From: Omphalotus guepiniiformis | Lineage: Eukaryota > Basidiomycota > Agaricomycetes > Agaricales > Omphalotaceae | Length of the DNA: 64,000 nucleotides | Reading direction: 5' to 3' | Assembly: GCA_028554645.1 (NCBI GenBank) | Contig: JAQOOI010000064.1 | Coordinates: forward strand, 1,612,001 to 1,676,000 | In this document: positions 23,122 to 35,911 of the stretch, in pieces | Numbering within the stretch: the stretch's first letter is position 1 | How the letters are laid out: each line of letters begins with the position of its first letter | Notes under the pieces: model-generated | What the model saw: the letters and a program-made list of their open reading frames with translations, nothing else | The model's database searches: none | Told to the model about the DNA's origin: nothing | Translations under genes and position numbers: made by a program

Positions 23122-23466
23122 CACCACCGCGTGTGTCTCTTCACTTTCAATTGCATCTTTTCCCCTTCTTACTCTGCAACTCTTTCTTCGCCATCTACAA
23201 TAGCCAATACGGTGCTTACACACACAGCACTTTCAACTTGTAATATATTTGGTCGTCCCGCGCAAGCCGGGTGATGCTTCGGGCTATTTAACGAGCGACG
23301 CAAGAGCTGAACAAAAGCGATTGGATAGTCAAAACATAGGAACTTTGGGTATAGATTGGTATAAAATCAGAAATATATTGCTTTGTCCGTGTTCTAGGTG
23401 TGTTAGGGCATACCCAGGGTATCTAAATAAAGGTCCAGAACATGTAAATAGCAACCCAGTATCATG

Positions 23467-24367
23467 ACAGTTGACATTCTCCTCAGTGCATTGCAAATCT
23501 GGTCCCCTATAAGTTTCTCCAAAATTGGCACATTCTCCTCTACTAGGGCAGCATTAGGAGTTGTGTAGAAGCTCTAGATCTTATCTAAACCATGCTTCAT
23601 TGTTTCTATCAGCCACAGTAAGGTGCAGTGGTTGTTTATTTCAAGTTTTACCTCTATACATCTCTTTCTGGTCAGATTTGTACCCAGGTTATATTTCTTG
23701 TTTAGGATAGCTCTCAGCTTCTCCTAGGACAGTATTCTATCCCACAGTTTTGTCTAAGACCTCCAATTAGAGTGCCTTTATCTTTCGTCAAGTTCAGAGG
23801 GTTACTGAATTTCATAGAGATACTCAGATCCAGAGAGATACTCATTTTCAGTATCAAACTCCTTTCCTTATGAGTATTGAGTATCTAACTCATTTGTGCA
23901 GATGTAACTTTGAATCTACTTCTCTTATTACACAGATTGGCATCTTAGTGAAATTATGTTCACATAGTACTCAATGTACAATATTTCTCTGGTAATACAA
24001 TCTTCAAGATTGCCCCACATATTCATACTTCTGTGGGATTATGCAAACTATATTGAATACCACTCTGAAGTTCTGAAAATTCAGTATTAATACTTCTCTA
24101 ATATTATAATGATTTTATAAATCACTTTTGAATATATTTCTGGAACTATGTAAATCATCATTCATCTCTAGGGATATGGTCACAGTAATTTATGTTGATA
24201 CTATGTAAAACACTTTTAAATGTATCTGTGGAATCATGCAAACTGACATTCAATACTTCTGTGGAAGTATGATGATACTATCTCACTTACTTATGGATAG
24301 ATCACTGAAACTATACAAATCAACTTTCAATATTCTCCTGGAACTGTAATGGCATTGTTCAAATCAG
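23467..24367. repeat. AT-rich region with degenerate tandem repeats
   Basis: No gene is seen. From about 23880 the sequence repeats a loose unit of some 50-65 bp containing 'atgcaaact...attcaatact...tgtgga', strongly diverged from copy to copy. The region continues beyond the pogo-like element at 27621 and beyond the LINE at 36208. Confidence 0.5.
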
Positions 24368-24369
24368 TA

Positions 24370-27300
24370 CTGTAGTGACATGTAGGGAAGCAAAAGCCCA
24401 AAGGGCCATTACGATTTTTTTTCATGCAATGCTAGCAACCGCCCTGAGAATCACCGTTATGGCCCCAGATTCAAGGAACGAGTTGATGTTGGAAGTTTTA
24501 CAATTGATGCTGTGTATTGAGAGTATGTAGTTGAAGAATATCTAGTACTTTTCTCTGTCCACTCCGAGTTACGCTGCTCGTGTCTCACTTTGCTCATAAT
24601 TCATTCAATGAAGGGCCCGAAAAAACCACCCAAGCCATCCAAAGGGCCAATTCAGCATCTCGTTGAGCAGATAAATCATCTACAATCACTACTACAGGCC
24701 ATTCCAAACTCATCACATCTTCCCTCCGACTTGCTGGCTACTGAATCAACATATCATTTTTCCTTGGACAGTGAACAATTTGAGGAGCAAGGTGTGTTGG
24801 GTGCTGTCTCCCACACACTGGAGATTTGCTTTGGTTAGAGTCAAAATGGGGAGATAGTGCTGAAGGAACGGGGAGCGAGGCTATCAGTAGATCTTCCTAA
24901 GATGTTGAAGATGGCTATGAAAGAGATGTCTGATGCAGACCGGATAGTATTTGGGAATGCATAGTTGGAACGATTGATACGGAGTGCAAAAAGGGCAGGG
25001 GCCTCAGTCTTAAAGAAGGGAAAGCGAAAGACGAGTCATGTCATTGAAAGTGATGAGGAATCAAGTCAAGCATTGTCCAAGCCACCTGCAAAGAAGAAGC
25101 GATCTTCTGCAGTCATTGTTATCCATGATACTGATGAGGAAGATAACCTACCTCAGACCCCGCTTGTTTTATCCCCGAGTCGCAAGACTGCTACTGTTCC
25201 CCAACACTCTTCGAGACCACAGATCCCTTCTGTTGTTGTGAAGGAAAAGGTGCAATCCACACTCAACTTCATGACTGCGAGTACCATTTCCCAACACTCT
25301 TTGAAACCACACACTCCTCCTGCTGTCGTGAAGGAAAATGTCCAATCTACACTCAACTTTCTCCCAGACACATGGAGTGAAGAGGAGAAACGAGCACAAC
25401 ATTCTCGCAAGTTTGCTGCGATGGCAGCAGAGTACAGAAAGGTTCAATCATTGAAAGCGGTCGAGAGGCAGAAGAAAAAAGTCCATGAAGCGGAGTTGAA
25501 CTGTGCTCGCCAGCAGCAATTTTGTGATAGGAAGAAGTTGAGAGAGGCAGATGAGATGGGTGATTCTGGTCCAAATGCCAGTGATGTTCTTATGGAGGCG
25601 GCTACATCCTCAGGTGCAGTAAGCATCTCTGCTACTGACAGAGCAGGTGTCTCAAGAGCTGGATATGAGAAGTGGAGGTCAGGCCAGAATGGAACACAGG
25701 GTGGAGCAAAACAGGATTGTGCTAAACGGACAAACTGGTTTCATCCCTTTCTACTTCCTCATATTGAAACAGCCTTGCGAAAATCATTCTGGAGTGCTGA
25801 TGCTACTGTCAAGCACCTTCAACGTGACTCTCCTGGATTGTTTGCAGGTCTTCATCGTGGAACCGTGTGGAAGTGGATACAGCCTGGAGAAAAGCAATGG
25901 AATGACCGTACATTGAAGGCAATTGAGAACCGTCATACCTTGCAGGGTAGTGGGCGTTCTGGGGCCTTAACCAAGTTCCCAGAAGTTGTTGAAGAGATCA
26001 AGACAACCCTTCTTGGTCTTCGAGAATCCGGTCTTGTTGTCAATGTTCCAATTGCTCGCTCTGTCATGTTGGCAGTAATCCGGAAGGAGAACCCGGAAAT
26101 TCTCACAAAGCATTTTCAATGTTTAGAGAGATTTGTTCGTGACTTTTTTGCGAGTGTCATGAATTGGACACCATGGTCTGGCACCAGAGCTGCTGCACAT
26201 CTTTCTTCCAATGCAGATGATCTTTGTGAACGTGCATTCTTCTGCCTCACTTATGCAATGAAGTGGCATCAGGTTCCCCCTAAACTCGTCATTAACATTG
26301 ACCAAGTTGGCATGTATGTCTTACCAAACAGCTCTCGGACTTGGGATACCACTGGCGTAAAACAAGTTGACATTGTTGCCAAAGACGAGAAGCGTGCCTT
26401 CACCCTTTGTGTTGCGAGCTCAGCTTCAGGGAGTATCCTTCCATTCCAGCAAGTCTGGGGTGGTAAATCTCTGGCTTCGACACCTTCGATGACAGCTGCT
26501 GGAATGAAGGAAGCTAAAGATAATGGTTTTCATTTCACCTATGCCAAGAGCGAGACCAGCCCTCGAAGTCACTTTAGCACTCTCAAAACAATGAAGGAAT
26601 GGGTTGATGGAATCCTGGTTCCCTATATCAAGGGTGTTATTGAGGCAGATCCAACACTCGATGAGAATCAGATGTCAATTTTGTTCATCAATTCATATCC
26701 TGTGCACACTGGACAGGATTTTCGAGACTTCATTTTCAATGACCATCCAAACATTATTCTTATTTTTGTCCCAGCCAACTGTACTGGAAAGTTTCAGCCA
26801 GCAGACGTTGGTTTGCAGCAACCTATTAAACATTTACTCAAACAAACTCTCTTTGATTGGATGGCTCGATGCCATCAAGAGCATCTTGCAGATGGTCTGC
26901 CTTTATCAGATTTCAAGGTCACCACCTCACCCACAAAGCTTCGAGATGCATCAGTTGCTGGACTAGTGAAAGCCTACGAGTTCATGAATGGGCCAGATGG
27001 TCGAGACTTAATACAGAAGGTGAGTACTTAGCTTCCATCTTAAATTGCGACATCATTTAACACAACTTCATATAGGCTTGGGGTGGATGCAAAGCAAAAA
27101 CTTATGATCTCTCTGCTGAGTGTCTCACTAGTAGGCAGACTCAGGGAGCACTCCAAGAATATCTCCGCAATGATAAAGTGTTGTTTGACAAAATTCAGGC
27201 CCGCTGTGGAGCTGTATTTGGTGAGGTGTCAAGTGTACATGATGAAGCTGGACTAGATGCATTCACAGAAGATGATATTGATGTACCTCTGACAGAGGTA

Positions 27301-27618
27301 ATCACTGCTACTTTCAATTCCACGATTGCGCATGTGGCAGAAAGACTTGTTTCAAGCCAGGAGGGCGAGAACATTTGGGCATATAATGGTGATGGTAATA
27401 TGTGGTCACAGACTGGTAGATTACCTCAAAATGAGCTCGTGTATTATTCTCACATAGTAGAATCTCAAATTTACGCCTCTATTCACTTTTTTAAGGGTAT
27501 TAAGAGTAATGTTTCCCCTTAGGCAACCAAGCCACCGTTATGTGTTACACCACATAAATTAGGCAACACAATGAAGCTACCGTTACGTGTTACGTTGCTT
27601 CCCTACATGTCACTACAG
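24370..27618 (+). mobile_element. pogo/Tc1-mariner-like DNA transposon
   Basis: 3249 bp with perfect 24-bp terminal inverted repeats (24370-24393 and 27595-27618; they begin CTGTAGTGACATG) and the TA target duplication (24368-24369, 27619-27620) typical of the Tc1/mariner superfamily. Subterminal CCGTTAYG motifs occur near both ends. It contains one disrupted DDE transposase gene. Confidence 0.9.
24608..27522 (+). pseudogene. pogo-like DDE transposase, disrupted
   Basis: One frame from ATG 24608, with an intron (GTGAGT at 27020, TATAG ending 27075) and a second exon 27076-27522. Two in-frame TAG codons (24836-24838 and 24962-24964) break the N-terminal part. The remaining 688-codon stretch has a basic/acidic N-terminus with two copies of a VQSTLNF motif, a region before the catalytic core that is presumably DNA-binding, and the DDE core. 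The core has D at 26300 (INIDQVG), N at 26690 where a second D is expected (FINSYPVHTG), and D at 26804 (FQPADVG), 37 residues further. The Asp to Asn change plus the stops suggest inactivity. Confidence 0.8.
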
Positions 27619-27620
27619 TA

Positions 27621-27974
27621 TAGGATTACATGTGTTTTTTTATAATTCTATTAGATTATTTCTGCATATATCTTGATTGTAAGGCCTATGCAGTGCAAGA
27701 CATATATAATCCCATATTTATAGTGTAAATCCAGTATATAGCCAAAGAAAATTATAATAATATATCTTTATTATAAGATTTTCATAATTCTTGGTGAAAT
27801 AATGGAAGACCTACACTGTGACAACTTGTCACACTCTCAAGATATCATACTACCCTCTAAGGCTTACTGTAGAAGTATGGTAGATATATCATAAATCTAA
27901 ATAAATTTTATAAAAAATAAGTTTTTAATAAATCTCAAGACCTACATTAATAATTCTCAAAATATTATCAGCAT
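27621..27974. other. AT-rich spacer
   Basis: Very AT-rich, without ORFs. It is the continuation of the region in which the pogo-like element inserted. It ends with the 12-bp target duplication of the LINE (27963-27974). Confidence 0.5.
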
Positions 27975-28071
27975 CCCCTTGTTCTAGAACCACCACCATG
28001 GTGCGTTCGGCGGCTGGCCTCTTCGTGGCCGAGGGGACTAGTAACCATCCGTGGTGAAGCAAACAAGCCGT
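27975..28071 (+). ncRNA. Candidate HDV-like self-cleaving ribozyme at LINE 5' end
   Basis: Hand-folded. P1 is CCCCTTG (27975-27981) with CGAGGGG (28030-28036). P2 is CGGCT (28011-28015) with AGCCG (28066-28070). P3 is GCC/GGC around the loop TCTTCGT (28017-28029), directly abutting P1 as in HDV. P4 is ACCA/TGGT (28044-28055). The P4-P2 joining strand holds GCAAA, as expected around the catalytic C. J1/2 is long (about 29 nt). P1 starts on the first base of the element, where cleavage would be required. P1.1 is weak. Confidence 0.5.
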
Positions 28072-28841
28072 GCTAGACTCTACACAGCGTAGAGAGGAAA
28101 TCCTAGCGAAAACCTACGAGACAGTAGAGACAGCTACGGCCACCGTGCTGGGGGTCAGACACGACTCTTTCAAAGATACTAGACTGTATTCCTTTAGTCC
28201 GCCGAATAAAATAACATCGGTCTTCAGACAAGATTATATTCTTGGAAGCATTAAGGACAGAGTAGTCTACAGCACGACTGCCATACTCAAGAGAGCGCAA
28301 CCATTGCTGCCTACCTCGGGAACGCACCGCGAAACCAGGGGTAGAGCCACTGGCTGTTGGATGACATAAGCGACCTCTCTTTGACCTGAATTGTTGTGTC
28401 CAATCCCTTTGTCTAGGGCACGATGCTTGACCACACGCAGACAAAGGAGACAAGTTGTGGACAAAGGCAACACCACTGGGACATGGGTTTAAAAAGACCA
28501 GCCCCAAGGTAGCCACCACATAACCTCCTTCTGCTCTACACCTCATTAACCTTATACGCTAGCCAAACTGTCTTCTCAAGCCGTAACACCCGTGAATCAG
28601 TCCAGAGCTGAGAAACGACAGCGCACAATAGGTAGCGAAGAAAGTACAATCCAAGATAGGACTGAAGCTGAACCTGGAGAACCTGAGGCAAGTCCACAGC
28701 CCATCGTATATTGAGGCCTGTTCTGACTGTCAGCTGTAGGAAGAGGACTCCACCCTCACACACAAAAACGACCACACTACAACAGAAGAGACAATCGACG
28801 TGATAGAATCACGGCCGAGAAAATTGCTTCCACAACGAGTG

Positions 28842-30128
28842 ATGGCTTTCCAGATCCCAGACCCCTCTATCGCATCCGAAAACCCATCCTATAAAGATGA
28901 ATATCCGTACGATAAAGTAACTCGGAAGCACACAGACGAGAGCCCTAAGCCGGCGGGTTTCGGCATACCATTCACTGACGAACCATTCCCCCGGCCCTAT
29001 ATCCCGACCCCGCTGCTGGAAAAGAATCTAGCTGATTTCCAACGGAAACGGATTGCGGACGACCGAACCAAAGTACTGGCAATTGTCCCGTATGGTGCAG
29101 GAGCGAAATGGAAGGCAGACTTCCCAAGGGCTCTGGTAGCAATTCAGGATTGGCTGCGACAGGTAGACTTCCCCGACAAAGGAACTCTTGACCTCGCAGT
29201 GCCAGTTCCGGTCTACTCGCAGAACCTACGCAGCTTTGATCCACCGTGGCCGCTAATCCTCTCTCGATTTTCGGAACCCTTTGGGCGTTGGCTTCTTGAG
29301 CAAGGAGTAGTACCCCTCCGAGAGCCAGGCGCAACGTTCCTAGTACAATCCTTCGACGCCGATAGGCTGAGTGGGGTGATCATGAACCTAGACGGACCTG
29401 CAGTCCACGATAGTCAGGAGGCCAGAGTAGAAGCTCTTGGAGCGATAAAGCGGAAGATTTGGGAGAATAAAGGCGTACTCAAGGTAGTCAGGGACTACAT
29501 TTCAGCCAATCCCAAGAACCCTGATGTCGCGAACAAGTCCACCCTCCAAGTCCTGGTCGAAATCACCTCATCGTGTAGGCTGGTCTACATACCATGTATG
29601 ACCCATGCAGGAGATCCTGATCCTCGCTACCAACTTCAAGGACACCCATTATCCCTTGACCGAGATCTACAGCGACAATGGATCAAAGCTATACGAGACA
29701 TAAAGTACAGCGTGGGCTTTAATCCTTTGAACAGCGATAAGCGAGAAGTGGGATGCATCTGGTGCAAGCAGGAAAACCACCCGGGTCATAACTGCCCATT
29801 TCCTGAGTACTGCGAAGGATGGCTAGGTCCGACTAAGGACGACCTCATCAACCTCACAAACAAGTCCAATGCGGACAGGCCTGGCATTAACAGAGGCGGG
29901 GCAACGTTGTCGCGAGGACGCGCCACTGGTAGCACAAGAGGCAGGGGCTCGTCTAGGGGCGGCAGGGGAACCAACCCTGGAGCCTATGGAGGACGTCCTT
30001 TCCGCGGCAACCCTGGATACCGGGGACGCGGAAGAGGCTACTCACACAGCTACTCAGGCTGGAATGAGCACAACTCTCAGACACAAGTGCAACCATGGGA
30101 CGGACAGTATCATGGAGGATGGGATTAA
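28842..30128 (+). CDS. LINE ORF1 protein (nucleic-acid binding)
   Basis: 428 aa from the first in-frame ATG (the frame is open from 28800). A globular region of about 300 residues without a motif I recognise is followed by a zinc-knuckle-like motif (C-x2-C-x4-H-x4-C, near 29755) and a C-terminal tail rich in RG/RGG and GGR repeats. LINE ORF1 proteins bind the element RNA and act as chaperones. The knuckle and RGG tail fit that role. The frame is intact. Confidence 0.8.
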   Translation: MAFQIPDPSIASENPSYKDEYPYDKVTRKHTDESPKPAGFGIPFTDEPFPRPYIPTPLLEKNLADFQRKRIADDRTKVLAIVPYGAGAKWKADFPRALVAIQDWLRQVDFPDKGTLDLAVPVPVYSQNLRSFDPPWPLILSRFSEPFGRWLLEQGVVPLREPGATFLVQSFDADRLSGVIMNLDGPAVHDSQEARVEALGAIKRKIWENKGVLKVVRDYISANPKNPDVANKSTLQVLVEITSSCRLVYIPCMTHAGDPDPRYQLQGHPLSLDRDLQRQWIKAIRDIKYSVGFNPLNSDKREVGCIWCKQENHPGHNCPFPEYCEGWLGPTKDDLINLTNKSNADRPGINRGGATLSRGRATGSTRGRGSSRGGRGTNPGAYGGRPFRGNPGYRGRGRGYSHSYSGWNEHNSQTQVQPWDGQYHGGWD

Positions 30129-30325
30129 AATCTCTGGAATATATCTAATGATCAATGTGTAACTCCCTCGTACTATGGGATAGACTAGGATTAATCTCAT
30201 TTAGTTTTATAAAAATGTCGGAGACACGACACAAAGTATGTGGGTACTAAAAATCGAGAAGGGACCGTGCTACGGCACAACTTCTCGTAGCGTAAACCAA
30301 GCCCAAATATACTGGCATCTCATAG

Positions 30326-33300
30326 ATGGACAGGAAAGCCGGGAATAGCGCTATAAAAATCATTATACAGGTGAATGGCAGCATCTATCAGGTAAGTCTG
30401 GAAGCGAACCAAACTAGAGTGGAGCCCACACGAAGCTCTGGAATGGGGAGCGTCTGCCACAACACGCGTCGAAGCCCGGTCCGGCAAGCCTTGGGTGGAG
30501 CATTAATTGTCACTAACACTTGGCAGCAATATAACACTGACTTTTCTTTCACGGTTCCCGCAGGTATTGGACAGCTAGCAGTCGGAGGGGACATGGACTC
30601 CCCCGTCGGTTTAGTCCCCAATGAAGACTCTAGTCACCTCGTAGGCGGGACGGTGGATGCATACGTTCTCGAGCTTCGGAGTTCAATCCCAACGACCCGC
30701 GGAACCCAGAGTGTTGACGGAACCTTGCCCACCACTAGAATAGATGAGCGCATATCACAAAGGGATGAAGGATCAACAGACCTTTATCTCAGCGCGTCAG
30801 GACACCTGACAAGAGTACATACCACCCCAGAGAGGGTGGTATTCGATGAAACTCCCATAGATGACTATGCCCTAAATATGGGACATGAATCTGAAGAATC
30901 AGAAGAAAGCCAGGAGAATCTCCGAGAGTCTACTGAGCATAATGACATTGATAACGAACCCCCTATGTATGATTCCCCTGAATCAACCAGACCGTTCTGC
31001 CCAAACCGAAGGGCGAGAAGGAGTCAACAAAGTCAAAGTAAAAAGAATACCAAAGCGACCGTAAAAATCGCCTCGTTGAATATGAATGGGTTTGGAGGGA
31101 ACAGTGTGTACCAACCGGGAAACAGGTGGGCCAAAATAAACCAAATGATGAGAGAAAATAGAATTGGAATAGCTCTCCTACAAGAAGCACACATGACAGT
31201 AGACCGAGCCCTCGAAGTAGAGCAAGCTTTCCCGAAGAGGCTACGTATAGTTACATCTCAGCACCCAACGAACCCCACAGGGGCAGGAGGAGTGGCGATA
31301 GCATTAAATAAGCAGCTTGTGAACACCAAGCATATTGAAACCAAAGTTCTGGTTCAAGGAAGAGCACTGCTGATCAAAGTAAACTGGCATTGAGACAAGA
31401 AACTCACAATTCTTAATGTCTATGCACCCAATACTACATCATCAGACGGGAAAGAAAATGCAGCCTTTTGAGACAATGTCAAATCGAAATTGAATGCAAC
31501 CCCTGCATGGAAACCACACATTATTGCAGGGGATTGCAATGTTGTAGAAGACCCACTAGACCGCCTCCCAATGCGGAAGGATCCCAATGTTGCTGTAGAC
31601 GCTCTCGATAACCTAAAGCTTAGCTTAAAGTTAATTGATGGATGGCGAGACACATACCCGACACGGAAGGAGTTCACTTTCTCAAGGGCAACAGCCCAGT
31701 CGCGTTTGGACCGGATATATGTATCAGAAGGCATACTACGCATGGCTAAACAATGGCGGATCGACCCTTCTGGGATCACGGGAGTAGACCATGATATGGT
31801 ATCAGTATCGATAGCACATCATGATGCCCCAGATGTGGGGAGAGGAAGGTGGTCTATTCCAGAAAGAATTGTCAAAGACAAGAAGTTTAAAGACTTCGTA
31901 AAACAGAAAGGATTAGAGGCGATAGAAAAGCTAGATAATATGGCACAACGCACGAACGAAGCCAACCCTCAATCCCTGCTGGCAGAATTCATCTCTCTAA
32001 CGGCAAAGGAAGCTAAGAGAATAGAACGTTCAATGATATCCCCGGTACAACAGGAAATGTCAAAACTCCGAAAAGAAATGCAACGAGTTGCGTCCGATGG
32101 AACACTGATGGCGACGGAACATATACAGACTCTACATAATCTTAAAACAAAATTGCGTGAGGTTGAAGCAACTCACCAGACACGGATTAAGAGGAGAGTA
32201 GCAGCACGAGATCGCCTGGAAGGGGAAACAATATGCAAGTACTGGACATCAGTAAACAAAGAGAAAAAACCAAGAGATATAATCTATGCCTTTGAGAAAC
32301 CCTCTCCAGAATTAACGATGGAGACCAGAGCGCCACAACCAGAACCTGAATATGAGCAGCACTCTCAGCGAATGGCGGAACTTGCAAGAGATTATCATGA
32401 TTTACTGCAAAGCACTGGCAAAGAGTATCCGGAGCTTGCTAGAGAGGGAAAGATTAACCAAGCCCTTAACCAAATAAGCAGAGTACTGACTCATACACAG
32501 AGAGCGAAACTGGATACCCAATTATCCTGGGAAGAAATTGATAGAGCTCTAAAGAAGTCAAAGAACGGTAGCTCTCCAGGGCTAAATGGACTCACATATG
32601 AATTCTGGAAATCCCAAGCAGAAAAGTTTACTCAGGAAAAAAGACAAACCGACGCCAAGCCATTCGATGTTATAAAACTTCTGAGGAGCGCATACAACGA
32701 TATAATCGCCTTCGGAGTCGACCCATCGACAAACTTTGCAGAAGGTTGGATGTGCCCGATCTATAAAAAGGGAGACCGAAACAAGGTTGCGAACTACAGA
32801 CCGATCACACTTCTTAACGCTGACTATAAGATCTTCACTAAAGCACTAGCGCTAAGACTGGCTGACGTGTGCCCGGATATCATACACCCAAATCAGGCGG
32901 GATTTATGCCAGGACGGAGCATCACAGAGCAGACAAAACTCATACATATGATTCAGGACTATGCCGAATACAGCGAGAAAGACGGGCTAATTGTCGCACT
33001 GGATCAGGAAAAAGCATATGACAAAATAGCACACAACTACTTACTACGAACACTAGGAAGATTCGGCTTCCCAACCTCCTTCGTGGACACGATCCAAAGC
33101 TTATACACATATGCTGAGACCAAGGTTATGATCAACGGCCACCTAAGCAAACCTTTCAAAGTGACAAGGGGAGTACGGCAGGGGGATCCGATGTCCTGCC
33201 TCCTGTTTAACCTTGCCATTGAGCCTCTCGCTGCAGCGCTAAGAAACTCGGACCTGAAGGGTTACTCAGATATCCCAGGTATCACTGAGAAATTAATAGC

Positions 33301-35911
33301 AAACCTATTTGCCGATGACACAACCGTCTTTCTATCAGCAGATGACAACTTCGCAGCGCTCGAAAAGATCCTAGAGGACTGGTGTGTTGCATCAAGAGCT
33401 GTGTTTAATATAGGAAAGACTCAAGCCCTACCAATTGGGACAGAAGCCTACAGGACAAGAGTCATAAGCACCCGCCAAACGTCGCCAGCTAACACTCCAA
33501 TTCCCGCATACATTAAGATAGCAGAAGAGGAAGAGGCTATCCGTATCCTGGGTGCATGGTATGGCCACGGAATCAAACCTGAAGCTACCTGGGCGCCATT
33601 AATAGAGAAAATAGACCGCTCGCTGGAACATTGGGATAAAACCAAACCGACGATGGACAGCAGGAGAAAGGTTGTTCAAATGATCATCGGGGGAATGACT
33701 CAGTACTTGACAACTGTACAAGGCATGCCGAAAGAGATAGAGACCAGACTGATTAAACGCGAGCGAACCTTCCTATGGGCGGAGAAAGCGCACTGCCCAG
33801 TAAACTTTGAAACCCTCTTGGTCCCGGGGAACAAAGGAGGACACGGGGCTCTAGACATCCATGCTAGGAACTCAGCCATAGATGCAATGTGGCTGAAATC
33901 TTACCTCAACCTGAATGAGAATAGGGCAACATGGGCTAAAGTCGCAGACGCGATCCTAGCCAGCTCAGCAGCGAACCTGGCGAACCCAACAGAACGGAAC
34001 GTTGACGTGCGTATGAAGCAAAACTACTTCCTTCAATCTTGGAGCATAAAACAATCAGCACTTCCACAGTCTATACAAAAATTACTACAAACTTGGGACA
34101 ACCTTCACACGAGAGTGGAAGGTATAGTTTTCTCTAGCCCCATCATAAGAGGAAGACCAATCTGGCTGCATAACGATGCTACACCCCAGATACGTCGCTT
34201 GAATAACTCTAGTGCCGCAAGGTGCCTGCTACGAAGACACCAAGTGAGAAATGTAGGAGATGCACAAGACATGGCTGACATACTGAATACCACAGTACAC
34301 AATGGGACGAACCATTGTACATGTATAGAGTGTGCACGCCTCATAATTGACAATCAATGCCCGCACCCTCACTCATGTATGACACGAGCGAGAGACCTAC
34401 TCAACACCCTCTACCCAAAGTGGGACCCCAGGAACATACCCCTGGAAGACCAGGACAAAATCCCGAACAACGATGAGTTATGGGAAGTACTTGACATATC
34501 GCCGACCAGGAACGGAGGCCTGGAACAACTGTTTAGAATATTCACAGAAGGCGATGTAAGCAATGCCCTGCCACCAAATCCCGCAGCGGTGGGTGAGATA
34601 GAAGACAATATCAATACCTTGACTGTGGTAACCACAGGACTCAGTATGAACAATCACTTAGTCAACGCAAAAAGCGCTGGCGCTGCGATCATAACAAACG
34701 AACTGGAGGACGAGATTGTTGACGGTTGGCGGACCAATCCAGCATGGGTCCAATCGGAACAAGCTGGAGAGTACCTGGCCATACTAAGAGCACTTGATAA
34801 TGTCCCAGTCGACCGAACCTTAAAACTTATAACCCAGTCACCGCTGATCTCAAAGACATTAAAAAACATAATCCGTATTGAAGACAGTGGATATGCTGGA
34901 ATACCTAACAAAACCCTCATTCAACGAACTGTGATGAGGCTTCGACAACAAAAAGGGAAGATCTTAATTCCAGCCACATCACAAATAGACGGAAGAACCG
35001 CGAAACTACAGAAGAGAGTTAAGGCCAAAGCACAGGAGAGTATCTTAGATGAACCTCACCAGGGCCCAGAAAACCGTTTAAACCCATCTCTGAAGCTAAC
35101 TGGTTCTAAGCTATCAGACATAACTCAGGCCTCAGCCTATAAGACAATAAGGGAACGACAAGTAGAAACATACGTGGGGCGCGAACGAACAATGAGGAAC
35201 ATCCAAAATGTTCAAAACGCGTTAGCCCGAGCACGAAATATACGACCCAGCGAAAGCACGATATGGACTGGCATCCACAGCAAAGACTTCTCGCGTGAAG
35301 GGAGGTACTTTATGTGGATGACGATGCACGATGCATATATGGTAGGAACCTGCTGGCAAAGAAAAAACTTCAAGCCTGACCAACAAGCATGAGCATTTTG
35401 TCAAAAGGATGGAGTGATAGAGTCAATGGATCACATCCTCACAAAATGCACATGCCACGGACAAGAAAAGGTGTGGACGTTGGCCGGAAAACTATGGGAA
35501 CGAAAGGGTTATCAATGGTTCAAACCAACACTTGGGGACATACTAGGTTGTGCACTCCAAACCTTCAAAAAACCATCGGAAACCCGGACGAACAAGGGTG
35601 ATTCACGTTTTTACCGTATCCTAATGTCGGAATCGGCACGAACGATTTGGATGATAAGGAACGAGAGATTAATACGGAAAGATGGGGATGAGGCGACGAT
35701 CACGGAAATCTCCAACAAATGGTTAGCAACCATGAACAGGAAGCTGGAACTAGACCGTGACATGACTCACCCAAGATTCGAAAGGAAAGCATTATCCAAA
35801 CCTCTTGTGCTCTCAACATGGACAGGAGTCCTCGAAAATGAGGGTGAACTCGAAGAGGATTGGACCAAACGTTTAGACGGGGTTTTAGTGGGTATGCCGC
35901 CAATAAATTAG
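30326..35911 (+). pseudogene. LINE ORF2: endonuclease-RT-RNase H, three TGA stops
   Basis: One continuous frame of about 1861 codons broken only by TGA at 31391, 31469 and 35390. Domains: a low-complexity leader; AP-like endonuclease (SLNMNG, LLQEAH, AGDCN, SRLDRIYV and VDHD motifs, about 31070-31810); reverse transcriptase with FADD at 33308-33319; a weak RNase H-like region (about 34620-34900); and a C-terminal Cys/His motif (CQKD...HILTKC, about 35399-35457). Two stops fall in the endonuclease. At 31469 the neighbours (AAF-stop-DNV) suggest an original Trp. With normal decoding no full ORF2 is made. The RT part alone is intact. Confidence 0.85.

Larger units (their letters stand above)
19300..23466 (+). 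mobile_element. Decayed DIRS-like retroelement
   Basis: Gag with zinc fingers, RT, RNase H and a tyrosine recombinase are found in this order but in shifting frames. No integrase or LTR is associated with them. This set of domains defines DIRS-type elements. The left boundary coincides with the end of the Gypsy A' LTR, so the element may be truncated there; the right boundary is not defined. Inverted or split terminal repeats were not found. Confidence 0.7.

Noticed and set aside
30326..35911. UGA recoded as tryptophan in the LINE
   Set aside because: The intact Gypsy, Copia and spliced genes in the window end at ordinary stops including TGA, so standard decoding with point mutations is the simpler reading.
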